In this document: in pieces, positions 26,611 to 33,735 of the stretch
How the letters are laid out: each line of letters starts with the position of its first letter
How positions within the stretch are numbered: the stretch's first letter is position 1
NCBI RefSeq assembly: GCF_900110675.1
Contig: NZ_FOEN01000001.1
Coordinates: forward strand, 186,001-250,000
DNA length: 64,000 nucleotides
DNA from: Ignavigranum ruoffiae
GTDB lineage: Bacteria > Bacillota > Bacilli > Lactobacillales > Aerococcaceae
Direction: 5' to 3'
Made by a program: the position numbers and the translations under genes
The notes under the pieces: model-generated
Databases searched by the model: none
Seen by the model: only the letters and a program-made list of their open reading frames with translations
Told to the model about the DNA's origin: nothing

Positions 26611-27750
26611 TTATTCTAATGTACCGATTTCGCTATCCCATTTTTCATATAGTTTGGTAGTCAGATCCCCAATTGAAGCGCGACGGAAAGCTTCCACCGA
26701 AATATCTTTTAACATTTCAGCATTTTTACTTTCAAATTGTGTTTCGACTAAAGGAATGGCAGCTAATTCATCTAATAGGATTTGTTGAGCCTCATCTGAA
26801 AGCATGAAATTCATTACTGCATAAACGCCCTCAGACTTAGAACCAATGTTAGGCATTGCAAATGTAACTAAATTTCCGGTAAATGAAGGGTCGATTTGAG
26901 CAATCTTAGTCGTTTCAGGTAAGCGACCTTCTGTAGTTTGAGAAATAGCCATATCAGCCCAAGCAGGAATCATGTCAACTTGTTGGTTAGCCAATAAATC
27001 TAAAGTTCCTTGGTTCTTATGAGGGTAAACTGTCTTACCACCAGATTGATATAAGTAAGGGTGAAGTTCTTTTAATAAATCGAATCCTTGAGTCCATTGT
27101 TCCATATTGGCTTCATCAGCAGATTGAAGGGCGGCTTCATCTAAGAAGTTATAAATAGCTGTTACCGCAAAAGAACCTCCAGCTCCACCTGAAGAAGGTG
27201 TATTGTAAGCAAATTTGCCAGGATGATCCTTAATCCATTGGTATAATTCTTCTGCAGTTTTAGGAACTTCTTTAACACGTTCAGAGTCATAAGCGAGTAC
27301 TACGGTGGTTCCACGGTATGGTGACAAAAACTCTTTGCCTTCAGCTAATTCAGCAGCCACACGTTCAATATTAGGAATTTTAGAGAAATCAAGCGGAACA
27401 AAAACATCTTCCACTTCATTGGTATAAGCTTTGAATTCATCAGCACCCAGTTCAATAATGTCATAGTCTGTGTCTGTTTCACCAGCCTTAGCAGCAGCCA
27501 GGACACGATCTCGAAGACCTTGAACCCCAGAACCAGAAGTAATCCATTGGATTTCTAATTCATATTTTTTACCATCTTCTGAAGCATTAAATTTATCTTT
27601 GACAGATTCTAAGGCCATTTTTACGTTATCAGAACCAGATCCCCAAAGCGTGATTTTTTCTTTTTCAGCAGCATTGACGTTAACGAATGACGAAGCTAAA
27701 GTACCGATTGCTAAGGACAATGTTAGGGCTTTTGCAATAAATTTTTTCAT
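26611..27750 (-). CDS. ABC transporter substrate-binding protein (family 1/PhnS-like)
   Basis: A 379-residue exported binding protein and the first gene of the operon. The signal peptide MKKFIAKALTLSLAIGTLASS...NAA has an ordinary type I cleavage site and no lipobox cysteine, which is uncommon for a Gram-positive binding protein. The mature part starts with ITLWGSGSD and has DYDIIELGADEF and AYDSERVKEVPKTAEELYQW, typical of the iron/putrescine/phosphonate binding-protein cluster. The start follows AAAGGAGCATCTTC. The ligand is inferred to be an organophosphate from the GDPD gene and Pho-box. Confidence 0.85.
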   Translation of the reverse strand: MKKFIAKALTLSLAIGTLASSFVNVNAAEKEKITLWGSGSDNVKMALESVKDKFNASEDGKKYELEIQWITSGSGVQGLRDRVLAAAKAGETDTDYDIIELGADEFKAYTNEVEDVFVPLDFSKIPNIERVAAELAEGKEFLSPYRGTTVVLAYDSERVKEVPKTAEELYQWIKDHPGKFAYNTPSSGGAGGSFAVTAIYNFLDEAALQSADEANMEQWTQGFDLLKELHPYLYQSGGKTVYPHKNQGTLDLLANQQVDMIPAWADMAISQTTEGRLPETTKIAQIDPSFTGNLVTFAMPNIGSKSEGVYAVMNFMLSDEAQQILLDELAAIPLVETQFESKNAEMLKDISVEAFRRASIGDLTTKLYEKWDSEIGTLE

Positions 27751-27780
27751 GAAGATGCTCCTTTATAAATTTATATAAGA

Positions 27781-27856
27781 AGTATATCAAGTCAAAATTA
27801 AAACATTGTAAATTTTTGTCGGTAGGATTGTAAATTTTAAGTAAATGAAATGTAAA
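27781..27856 (-). promoter_or_regulatory. Promoter with Pho-box-like direct repeats (PhoP)
   Basis: On the minus strand TTTACA/TTTACT hexamers occur at 27856-27851, 27845-27840, 27834-27829 and 27812-27807, that is, at exact 11-bp spacing with one unit skipped (27823-27818 is degenerate). This matches the Bacillus PhoP box of TT(A/T/C)ACA repeats separated by 5 bp. The last repeat sits about where a -35 would be, 20 bp upstream of the -10 TATACT (27786-27781). Phosphate-starvation control is inferred. Confidence 0.6.
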
Positions 27857-28392
27857 GCTGAACGAGCAAGATTATTAAAGTTTATTGATTAATAGAAGTG
27901 GTAAAAAGCTCTTAATGAAGTTGTGATTAAAATGATTAATCAAAATTTCGATTAGAATTCAATTTCAGAATAAACGCATGGTAAGATTCCAAGCTGGATT
28001 AAAAAGATTCATATAGAATATCTTTTTAATATTTTGTTGATAATACATATTATGTTAACTAAAATAAATAAAAATATACCTTGGTTTTAGACTGATTTCC
28101 CTCTCAGTTTTTTGAAGAACAATTAGCTGATTGTTTTCCATTTGCATGCTAGAATCATGTGCGAAATTTAATAGCTAATAATAATACCCGTATTTATAAG
28201 GAGCCCTCTATGATTTATTACAGATTCTAAGGAGCCAGTCTGTGTTAAAATATATTTTAGTTAAGTAAATAATGGTGAACGAGCCTATTCGATCAAGGAT
28301 TAAAACAAGAAAATCATTATTAATTTCATAAATTAAAAGTCAAATTAATTCAATACAGTATTTTTAGATCCTTTGTAATATCTTTACTAGCT
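27857..28392. other. AT-rich intergenic region, no gene seen
   Basis: This stretch separates the phosphodiester operon from the signal peptidase. It is strongly AT-rich and begins the low-GC island. I see only weak features: a 5-bp hairpin ACTGA/TCAGT followed by TTTTT (28091-28113) and two ribosome-site-like AAGGAGCC sequences before ORFs too short to support. Confidence 0.4.
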
Positions 28393-28560
28393 ATGTTTTC
28401 TATATTTTTTTATATTGCTGTCCATTTGCTGCCGCCAATTACTTTCACTATGATTTTAGGATTCTATATTTTAACGATGTATTTATTTACATATATGATA
28501 CAATTTACTCAAAATATTATAACCGTTAATAATTTTAAACAGGAGATGCTTTATGAATAA
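28393..28560 (+). CDS. Small membrane peptide, possible, overlapping the signal peptidase start
   Basis: A 55-residue ORF with two hydrophobic segments (MFSIFFYIAVHLLPPITF and LGFYILTMYLFTYMIQF). Its stop overlaps the ATG of the signal peptidase gene, which suggests translational coupling. The open frame continues upstream to 28324, so a longer product with a non-ATG start is possible. No clear ribosome site precedes the ATG. It could be a real short membrane protein or the remnant of a longer one. Confidence 0.35.
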   Translation: MFSIFFYIAVHLLPPITFTMILGFYILTMYLFTYMIQFTQNIITVNNFKQEMLYE

Positions 28561-29071
28561 ATTTGTGATTATGATTAAAAATAATTTGTTGACGTTATCT
28601 GTCATCTTCTTAATGCTGATTACTAGAATTTTTGTTTTTCCTGTTTATTCGATTGATGGGGCTTCAATGGATTACACCTTACAACATAATGAAAAAGTGA
28701 TGGGAATCAAAATGTTCGACGTTGAGAGATTTGATATTGTCATTGTTCAAGTACCTGAAGCCAATAAACGTTATGTTAAAAGAGTAATCGGCTTGCCCGG
28801 TGATAAAATAGAATATAAAAATGATCAGTTGTTTATCAATGGAGAATTTATTGAGGAAGCATTTTTATCTGAGAAGAAAAAAGAATGGGACTTGTTTACA
28901 GATGATTTCACTGTCGAAAAAGTCCCTAATGGTGAGTATTTTATTATGGGGGATAATCGTAGAAATTCTATAGATAGTCGACACATCGGCACTGTCAGTC
29001 GGAATCAAGTCATTTCCAAGGTCATTCTAATCTACTGGCCTCTTGATAAGATTAAAATCCTCAATGAGTAA
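28553..29071 (+). CDS. lepB: Type I signal peptidase
   Basis: A 172-residue membrane-anchored protease that removes type I signal peptides. One N-terminal helix (about residues 10-30) is followed by the catalytic boxes: SIDGASMDYTL with the nucleophile Ser, RYVKRVIGLPGDKIE with the general-base Lys, and FIMGDNRRNSIDSRHIG, all in the usual order. The length fits the short Gram-positive type. The start at 28553 follows CAGGAGATGCTTT. It stands divergent from the RiPP operon within the AT-rich island; it may be a housekeeping paralogue or an accessory protease for that system. Confidence 0.92.
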   Translation: MNKFVIMIKNNLLTLSVIFLMLITRIFVFPVYSIDGASMDYTLQHNEKVMGIKMFDVERFDIVIVQVPEANKRYVKRVIGLPGDKIEYKNDQLFINGEFIEEAFLSEKKKEWDLFTDDFTVEKVPNGEYFIMGDNRRNSIDSRHIGTVSRNQVISKVILIYWPLDKIKILNE

Positions 29072-29207
29072 AATATGACTCACTTCCCTACTCACTTTCT
29101 TAATACGAGCCAGCTTCAAAATGAATTCACACAAAATAAAAATTATTTGATATAGGCCGAAATCTAGTTAGCAGGATTTCATTATGAATAAATTTTACTT
29201 TCATGAA

Positions 29208-29957
29208 TTAATAAGAACGATCTATCCCATCATCTTTACTTCTAAGATATATAGAGTTAAAAGTCAGAAATCCAATGCTGAAATATATTATAGCTTGTAA
29301 AACAAATAACAAAATTTCGATAAAATTAATATGGTTATTGGCTACAATGTTTGTACTTAATTGAATACCTCGTTTGATGGGCAGAATATCTCCAACAAAA
29401 ATAGCCCATTTCGGCAAACTTTCATCATCAATAATTGCACCACTGAAAAATAATAAAAAATATGAGATTAGAGATTCAAAGGAAGCAACTTTAGTATATT
29501 TTAAAGTCAAACCAACTAAGAAGAGTGTGAATCCTAAGATTCCTACAGAGCTAATGCAGAAAATTAATAAGATTCTGAAATCAAAAAATAAATTGATTTG
29601 AAATATCATCTTGATAATAAGAAAGATCATTTGAACTTTAAGGAAATTTATCAGAAACCAGACTAAAGATTTTATAAGTATAATATATTCGAATTTAATA
29701 GGTTTAATGAGTAATTGTTCAAGTGTCCCCATTTGTTTTTCAGTTGAAATTGAAACGGAAGCCTCGCTAATTAAGGAACTTAATAAATACCAATAAATAA
29801 AACCAATATAAACACTCTGACTGTTATTAAATTTATTTATGATGATAAGTATTGCAAAAATAAAAAAGGTGATAATCATTTCCACTAAGTGATCCGGATA
29901 ATATGTTTTTAATTCAATTAAGTATTTTTTTATTTCAGCTTGAAAATAACTAATCAT
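29208..29957 (-). CDS. ABC-2 type transporter permease of the RiPP-like operon
   Basis: A 249-residue membrane protein with six predicted helices and the ABC2-membrane layout (EKQMGTLEQLLIKPIKFEYIILIKSLVW near residue 75). It is the last gene of the AT-rich operon and overlaps the ATPase by 8 bp. With that ATPase it probably exports the modified peptide or protects the cell from it. There is no C39 peptidase domain in either subunit, so leader removal must be done elsewhere. The family assignment rests on topology and the EKQxGTLEQLL-type motif. Confidence 0.75.
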   Translation of the reverse strand: MISYFQAEIKKYLIELKTYYPDHLVEMIITFFIFAILIIINKFNNSQSVYIGFIYWYLLSSLISEASVSISTEKQMGTLEQLLIKPIKFEYIILIKSLVWFLINFLKVQMIFLIIKMIFQINLFFDFRILLIFCISSVGILGFTLFLVGLTLKYTKVASFESLISYFLLFFSGAIIDDESLPKWAIFVGDILPIKRGIQLSTNIVANNHINFIEILLFVLQAIIYFSIGFLTFNSIYLRSKDDGIDRSY

Positions 29958-30897
29958 AACATCCTCCAGAATATAAATCTTTTAAAATGTTTTCAAGTGA
30001 ATTTTGTGCTTTCTTAATTTCTTGGATAGAAGACATATTATCATCTAGATCACTCAAAATTTTTTGAGTATCAGATGAAGTTAGATCATAAAATTTAATG
30101 GAATGATTATTGAGAAAAGTATAATTATACTTTAGTTGCAATTCCTTTATTATCTTTTCGGTATTCTCCGTCAGATTCATGACAATATAGAAAAAATTCT
30201 TGTGGTTAGAATTCATTTTTTTGAGATCTCCGTATAATCCATCGAAGAGAATTTTTGCTTTGTCGATAATAATGATATTATCAGATAATTTTTCTATAAT
30301 ATTTGCTTGATGGCTTGTTAAAATAATTGTTTGGTGGTTATCACAAGATGATTCTTTAATCTTGTTGCAAATAGTCTCCGTACTTTCGAAATCTAAGCCT
30401 AAAGTGGGTTCATCCAAAAATAAAATGGACGGTTTATTCATCAATGCAATAATTAAAGATAATTTTTGTAACATGCCTCGAGAATAATTGCCACAAGGTT
30501 TATTAATTGATTGACTGAGGTTGAATTCTTTTATCATTTTTTGAATATGGGGACTATTATATTTCAGCTTAGATTTTTGCAGAGACAAAAAGTACTCAAT
30601 ATTTTGTTTACCAGTTAAATAATAATAAAGGTTATCCACGCTTTCCAGAACGGCTGCTGTATGCTGGTAATAATCATGTTTAAGGTTCTTTATATTTTCA
30701 TTTTTGAAAAAGATATTACCTTTAGTAGGATGAATCATATTTAATAACAGTTTTATTAAAGTAGTTTTTCCTGATCCATTTTTTCCTAAAATAGTTGTTA
30801 TTTTTCCTTCTTCTATCTCTAGATTTATTTCGGATAAGACAATATTGTCATCGTATTTTTTTGTTAAATTGTTTACAGTTAAAATTTTATTCGACAT
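29950..30897 (-). CDS. ABC transporter ATP-binding protein of the RiPP-like operon
   Basis: A 315-residue ATPase. The Walker A is GKNGSGKTT, the signature is YSRGMLQKLSL (SRG in place of SGG), the Walker B is ILFLDEPTLGLD and the H-loop is LTSHQANI. The layout is that of CcmA/BcrA-type exporters, with an extra helical C-terminal region of about 90 residues. The start is taken at 30897, inside the last codons of the maturase gene and 6 bp after GGTGA; a GTG at 30906 is also possible. It pairs with the 29208 permease for export or immunity. Confidence 0.88.
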   Translation of the reverse strand: MSNKILTVNNLTKKYDDNIVLSEINLEIEEGKITTILGKNGSGKTTLIKLLLNMIHPTKGNIFFKNENIKNLKHDYYQHTAAVLESVDNLYYYLTGKQNIEYFLSLQKSKLKYNSPHIQKMIKEFNLSQSINKPCGNYSRGMLQKLSLIIALMNKPSILFLDEPTLGLDFESTETICNKIKESSCDNHQTIILTSHQANIIEKLSDNIIIIDKAKILFDGLYGDLKKMNSNHKNFFYIVMNLTENTEKIIKELQLKYNYTFLNNHSIKFYDLTSSDTQKILSDLDDNMSSIQEIKKAQNSLENILKDLYSGGCYD

Positions 30898-32164
30898 TTT
30901 TTTCACCGAAATAATAGTTTAGTGCCATATCAATATCGTTATTTTTCAAATCATTTAATGGACATTTGAAATTTTTGTTGTTTTTTTGATAGAGGCAACC
31001 CCCATCACATATTGGAAGGAGTTGGCAATCCATACATACCTCAAAGTGATTATCAATTTCTATAAACTCAGCTTGCTTTATATTAAAATATTCAGAACCA
31101 TATAGATTGACATGTGATTGTTTATATTGTGGAATTCCAACCGCTTCTATACATGCATATAAATATCCATCAGCTCCAATTGTATAATTGTTTTTTTGAA
31201 AAAGAGAGCAAGCCAAATAAGTATCACGGTAAAATGGTTGAAATTGATACCCATATCTTTCAGATAATTGATGAATATCTTTCCAAATAGTTTGAAAATT
31301 AGAAATAGTATTTTGATTTTTTTTTGCTTTTGTATCAATTACAAAACTATACATGATAGGATAGTAAATTTGTTTTTCTCTTAAATCTAGTAATAATTCT
31401 TCAATATATTTGTAATTCAATTGGTTTAAATTACAATTTAAGGAAACATTTACACCAGGAAAATATTGTTGCATTTTTTTTAGGTTTCTAATAATTGTTT
31501 GGTAGCTACCTCTGTTATTATTATCTTTTCTTAGATAATCATGTATTTTTTGAGGTCCATCAAGGGTAATCATAAAATTATTTAAACCTAGTTTGAATAA
31601 TTTTTTTAAGATTCTTTTATTTCCATATGTTCCATTAGTAACGATACTATAAATAATATTGTTACAATTTTTATTTATAGTTTTCATTATTTGTAAAATT
31701 TTTTCACTGTGTAATGTTGGTTCTCCGCCTATAAAACACACATCAAGCGCTTCGGGTTTTATTTTTCTTTTAACTTTAATTATAAAATTATTTACTTGAT
31801 TTAAAGTTATATCATTCATTATTATTTTTTTATTAATGACATTTTGATAACAATAACTACAGCTTAAATTACAATCATAATTTAAGTGAATTACAAATCT
31901 ACAAATTTTATCACTATATTTATACATTTCTCTTTGTATTTCATATTTATTATAATCAAAAAATTTATTTTCACAAATAATATCTAAATTTTTTAGAGAA
32001 TCAATTTGATCACTATTCAGTTGTTCTAACAAATACTCATTAGATTTTCCTTTTATTTCAAAATCAAAAGCAACACTGATCACAGACTTATTTATCAAAT
32101 GAAAAATATTTAGTGTATTTTTTTGTAAATTATAATTTATTACAGCAAATTTAGAAAAATGCAT
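30887..32164 (-). CDS. Radical SAM/SPASM peptide maturase
   Basis: A 425-residue enzyme. The N-terminal 85 residues resemble the peptide-binding lead region of SPASM maturases. The radical SAM core starts with CNLSCSYC (CX3CX2C, about residues 97-104), binding the SAM-cleaving [4Fe-4S] cluster, with the GGEPTL motif at about 146. The C-terminal SPASM region has C at CSLF, then YACIEAVG, CMDCQLLPICDGGCLY and a last Cys in FKCPL, enough for auxiliary clusters. Such enzymes cross-link or modify small peptides (sactipeptides, ranthipeptides, streptide-like). Its start overlaps the 246-residue gene by 14 bp. The substrate is probably the 41-residue peptide at 33414-33539. Confidence 0.92.
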   Translation of the reverse strand: MHFSKFAVINYNLQKNTLNIFHLINKSVISVAFDFEIKGKSNEYLLEQLNSDQIDSLKNLDIICENKFFDYNKYEIQREMYKYSDKICRFVIHLNYDCNLSCSYCYQNVINKKIIMNDITLNQVNNFIIKVKRKIKPEALDVCFIGGEPTLHSEKILQIMKTINKNCNNIIYSIVTNGTYGNKRILKKLFKLGLNNFMITLDGPQKIHDYLRKDNNNRGSYQTIIRNLKKMQQYFPGVNVSLNCNLNQLNYKYIEELLLDLREKQIYYPIMYSFVIDTKAKKNQNTISNFQTIWKDIHQLSERYGYQFQPFYRDTYLACSLFQKNNYTIGADGYLYACIEAVGIPQYKQSHVNLYGSEYFNIKQAEFIEIDNHFEVCMDCQLLPICDGGCLYQKNNKNFKCPLNDLKNNDIDMALNYYFGEKNVE

Positions 32165-32891
32165 CTTTATACTCCTTATTTAATAAGTTAATATAATTAA
32201 CTTGATTTACAAATTTAACAATTTTATCATTAAGTATTTTTTTATCTTTATGATAATTATATGAGATTTGATTAATGTGTTTTTCAATAATTTCACTAAA
32301 GTCACATTCTTCTGTCAACAATTTTTTTTCAAATTTAAGAGGATATTTTAGCAAATAATAATTTTTTATAGAAAAGAATTCTTGACAAACTTCCTTTATT
32401 GACGAATAAAAATTAATTTCATTTAATAAATTTATATTTATTGACAAGTCTTGTGCTTTGTGTAGAATTTGAAAAGGTACTCCTTTTCTAAGTAAAACAA
32501 ATTTGAATTCGTTAAAAGCTTCTAAATTACATCTTGCAATACTTGGATCTATTAAATAATAAGAAATATAAGGCAAAGTAGCTTTTAGAGGTATTAAGTT
32601 TTCTTTCTTAAAATCTTCTTTTTTCAAGATAATTGATAACTTATTTTTGCTAAAGCACTGGTTTTTAACGATATAATTAATGTATTTAATATAATCAAAG
32701 TTTTCTTCAACAATAAAACCGTTTACTACTAAATTACGTAAATCTTTTAAAAAAATTTGATTAATGCTTTTTCTATCAGAAATACTTTGATAAATATCTT
32801 TTTTTATAGAAGTTTTCTCCCCTGTTACTGAGTTATATAAGATTAAATTTTTTTTATTAGAAATCATAATAACGAAATTATTTAATCTCAT
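32151..32891 (-). CDS. Unknown protein of the RiPP-like operon with a maturase-like N-terminus
   Basis: A 246-residue cytoplasmic protein I cannot assign to a family. The first 85 residues (NFVIMISNKKNLILYNSVTG, then LRNLVVNGFIVEE) look like the N-terminal region of SPASM peptide maturases, which often binds the leader peptide. The rest lacks any CX3CX2C motif and has only single scattered cysteines. It may be a substrate-recognition partner or degenerate maturase working with the adjacent enzyme. It follows AAAAGGAGTATTTAAAA and overlaps the maturase gene. Codon use is as AT-rich as the rest of the island. Confidence 0.7.
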   Translation of the reverse strand: MRLNNFVIMISNKKNLILYNSVTGEKTSIKKDIYQSISDRKSINQIFLKDLRNLVVNGFIVEENFDYIKYINYIVKNQCFSKNKLSIILKKEDFKKENLIPLKATLPYISYYLIDPSIARCNLEAFNEFKFVLLRKGVPFQILHKAQDLSININLLNEINFYSSIKEVCQEFFSIKNYYLLKYPLKFEKKLLTEECDFSEIIEKHINQISYNYHKDKKILNDKIVKFVNQVNYINLLNKEYKDAFF

Positions 32892-33014
32892 TTTTAAATA
32901 CTCCTTTTAAATCATTTAAATTTTTTACGGTTTTTATATTATTTTGTATTTTGTAATTTAATTCTTCTATATTTTTTTCTGGACAGATAAAATAATCGAA
33001 TTTATCATTATTAT

Positions 33015-33374
33015 CTAAAAAAAAGACAATTTTTCTGAAAACGCGCCTACTTCAATGACATTCCCTTCTAAGTCAATCTCTCCTGTTATTAAGATGTTAA
33101 GATGATCTGCAAGATTGAACTGTAACTTGGAAAAAATTCCGAGTCCTGCCGAAGTCCCATCTTTTTGCATACTAGAATTAGTAAAATGTATATGGAATTT
33201 TTCCCTTTTTTGTTCTAAGTTTCTATAAGTTGTCAAAGCTAAGAGACATGAATCTAATAATTCTTGTCCTATACTTCCTGTAAATACATCTTCATTTAGA
33301 TATGATTCTTTTATTTGTATTTCAAAATAATTTATATTATTTCTATTACTAATTGCTGGAACAAAAAATCTCAT
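33015..33374 (-). CDS. Stand-alone Lon-type (S16) protease domain, frameshifted at a T8 run
   Basis: A 119-residue product with a Lon proteolytic domain but no ATPase. TGSIGQELLDSCLLAL and FHIHFTNSSMQ lead into KDGTSAGLG with the catalytic Ser; ITGEIDLEGNVIEVGAFSEK supplies the catalytic Lys 40 residues later (43 in E. coli Lon), so the dyad is intact. The frame ends at TAG right after eight T (minus strand, 33024-33017). One extra T would continue 46 codons to 32878 with FICPEKN...LKGVF, matching the end of Lon domains. It may cleave the precursor leader. The start at 33374 follows GGAGGTAAAT. It may be a pseudogene, slippage-controlled, or a sequencing error. Confidence 0.75.
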   Translation of the reverse strand: MRFFVPAISNRNNINYFEIQIKESYLNEDVFTGSIGQELLDSCLLALTTYRNLEQKREKFHIHFTNSSMQKDGTSAGLGIFSKLQFNLADHLNILITGEIDLEGNVIEVGAFSEKLSFF

Positions 33375-33390
33375 ATTTACCTCCATATAA

Positions 33391-33406
33391 ACGTTAGCGT
33401 ATACAT
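33391..33406. repeat. 16-bp inverted repeat, copy 2 (between precursor and protease genes)
   Basis: ACGTTAGCGTATACAT is the reverse complement of the copy at 33561-33576 except for one base (a G-U pair in RNA). It lies between the precursor stop and the ribosome site of the Lon-like gene. Confidence 0.7.
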
Positions 33407-33413
33407 GATATTT

Positions 33414-33539
33414 TTATGTACCTACTTTTACTTTATTTCTCTGCGTTTTTTTGCAACATGAATATTCTTTGGCTAGATCCACAGAATTTTTCTTGTTTTT
33501 TTCTATTTTAACTTCTGGAATTAATTTTTTTGGTTTCAT
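33414..33539 (-). CDS. Candidate RiPP precursor peptide (41 residues, Cys-Cys motif)
   Basis: A short gene with an excellent ribosome site (GGAGG, 5 bp before the ATG) and the first of the operon. The peptide is very basic: MKPKKLIPEVKIEKNKKN starts a leader-like half, SVDLAKEYSCCKK carries the only two cysteines, and TQRNKVKVGT is the tail. There is no signal peptide or double-Gly site. Its position directly upstream of a protease domain, a radical SAM maturase and an exporter marks it as the likely substrate. The core boundary and modification are unknown; Cys28-Cys29 and the residues around them are the obvious targets. I do not recognise a named precursor family. Confidence 0.75.
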   Translation of the reverse strand: MKPKKLIPEVKIEKNKKNSVDLAKEYSCCKKTQRNKVKVGT

Positions 33540-33560
33540 AATAACCTCCATTAAAATCGA

Positions 33561-33576
33561 ATGTATACGCTAACAT
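33561..33576. repeat. 16-bp inverted repeat, copy 1 (at the RiPP promoter)
   Basis: ATGTATACGCTAACAT overlaps the predicted transcription start of the minus-strand operon. With copy 2 it brackets the precursor gene. It could be an operator pair or the two strands of a 16-bp RNA helix. Confidence 0.7.
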
Positions 33577-33580
33577 ATTG

Positions 33581-33608
33581 ATTGTACCATTTTAAACTGC
33601 TTTATCAA
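33581..33608 (-). promoter_or_regulatory. Promoter of the RiPP-like operon
   Basis: On the minus strand TTGATA (33608-33603) and TACAAT (33586-33581) are 16 bp apart. The predicted start falls at about 33574, inside the first inverted repeat. Confidence 0.65.
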
Positions 33609-33735
33609 TAGCGATTCTCAACATTATTATTTAATGAAGCCTTTATTTTGTTAATAAGGCTATTTCCAATTTTTTACTAATCTTATAAATTCAAACAACC
33701 GTGTCTTTCGTTATTGTATGATAATTTTTATTCAT

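Noticed and set aside
28200-28290. Tiny ORFs after AAGGAGCC sequences as further peptide precursors
   Set aside because: They encode only 6-9 residues, lack cysteines and lie on the opposite strand from the maturation genes.
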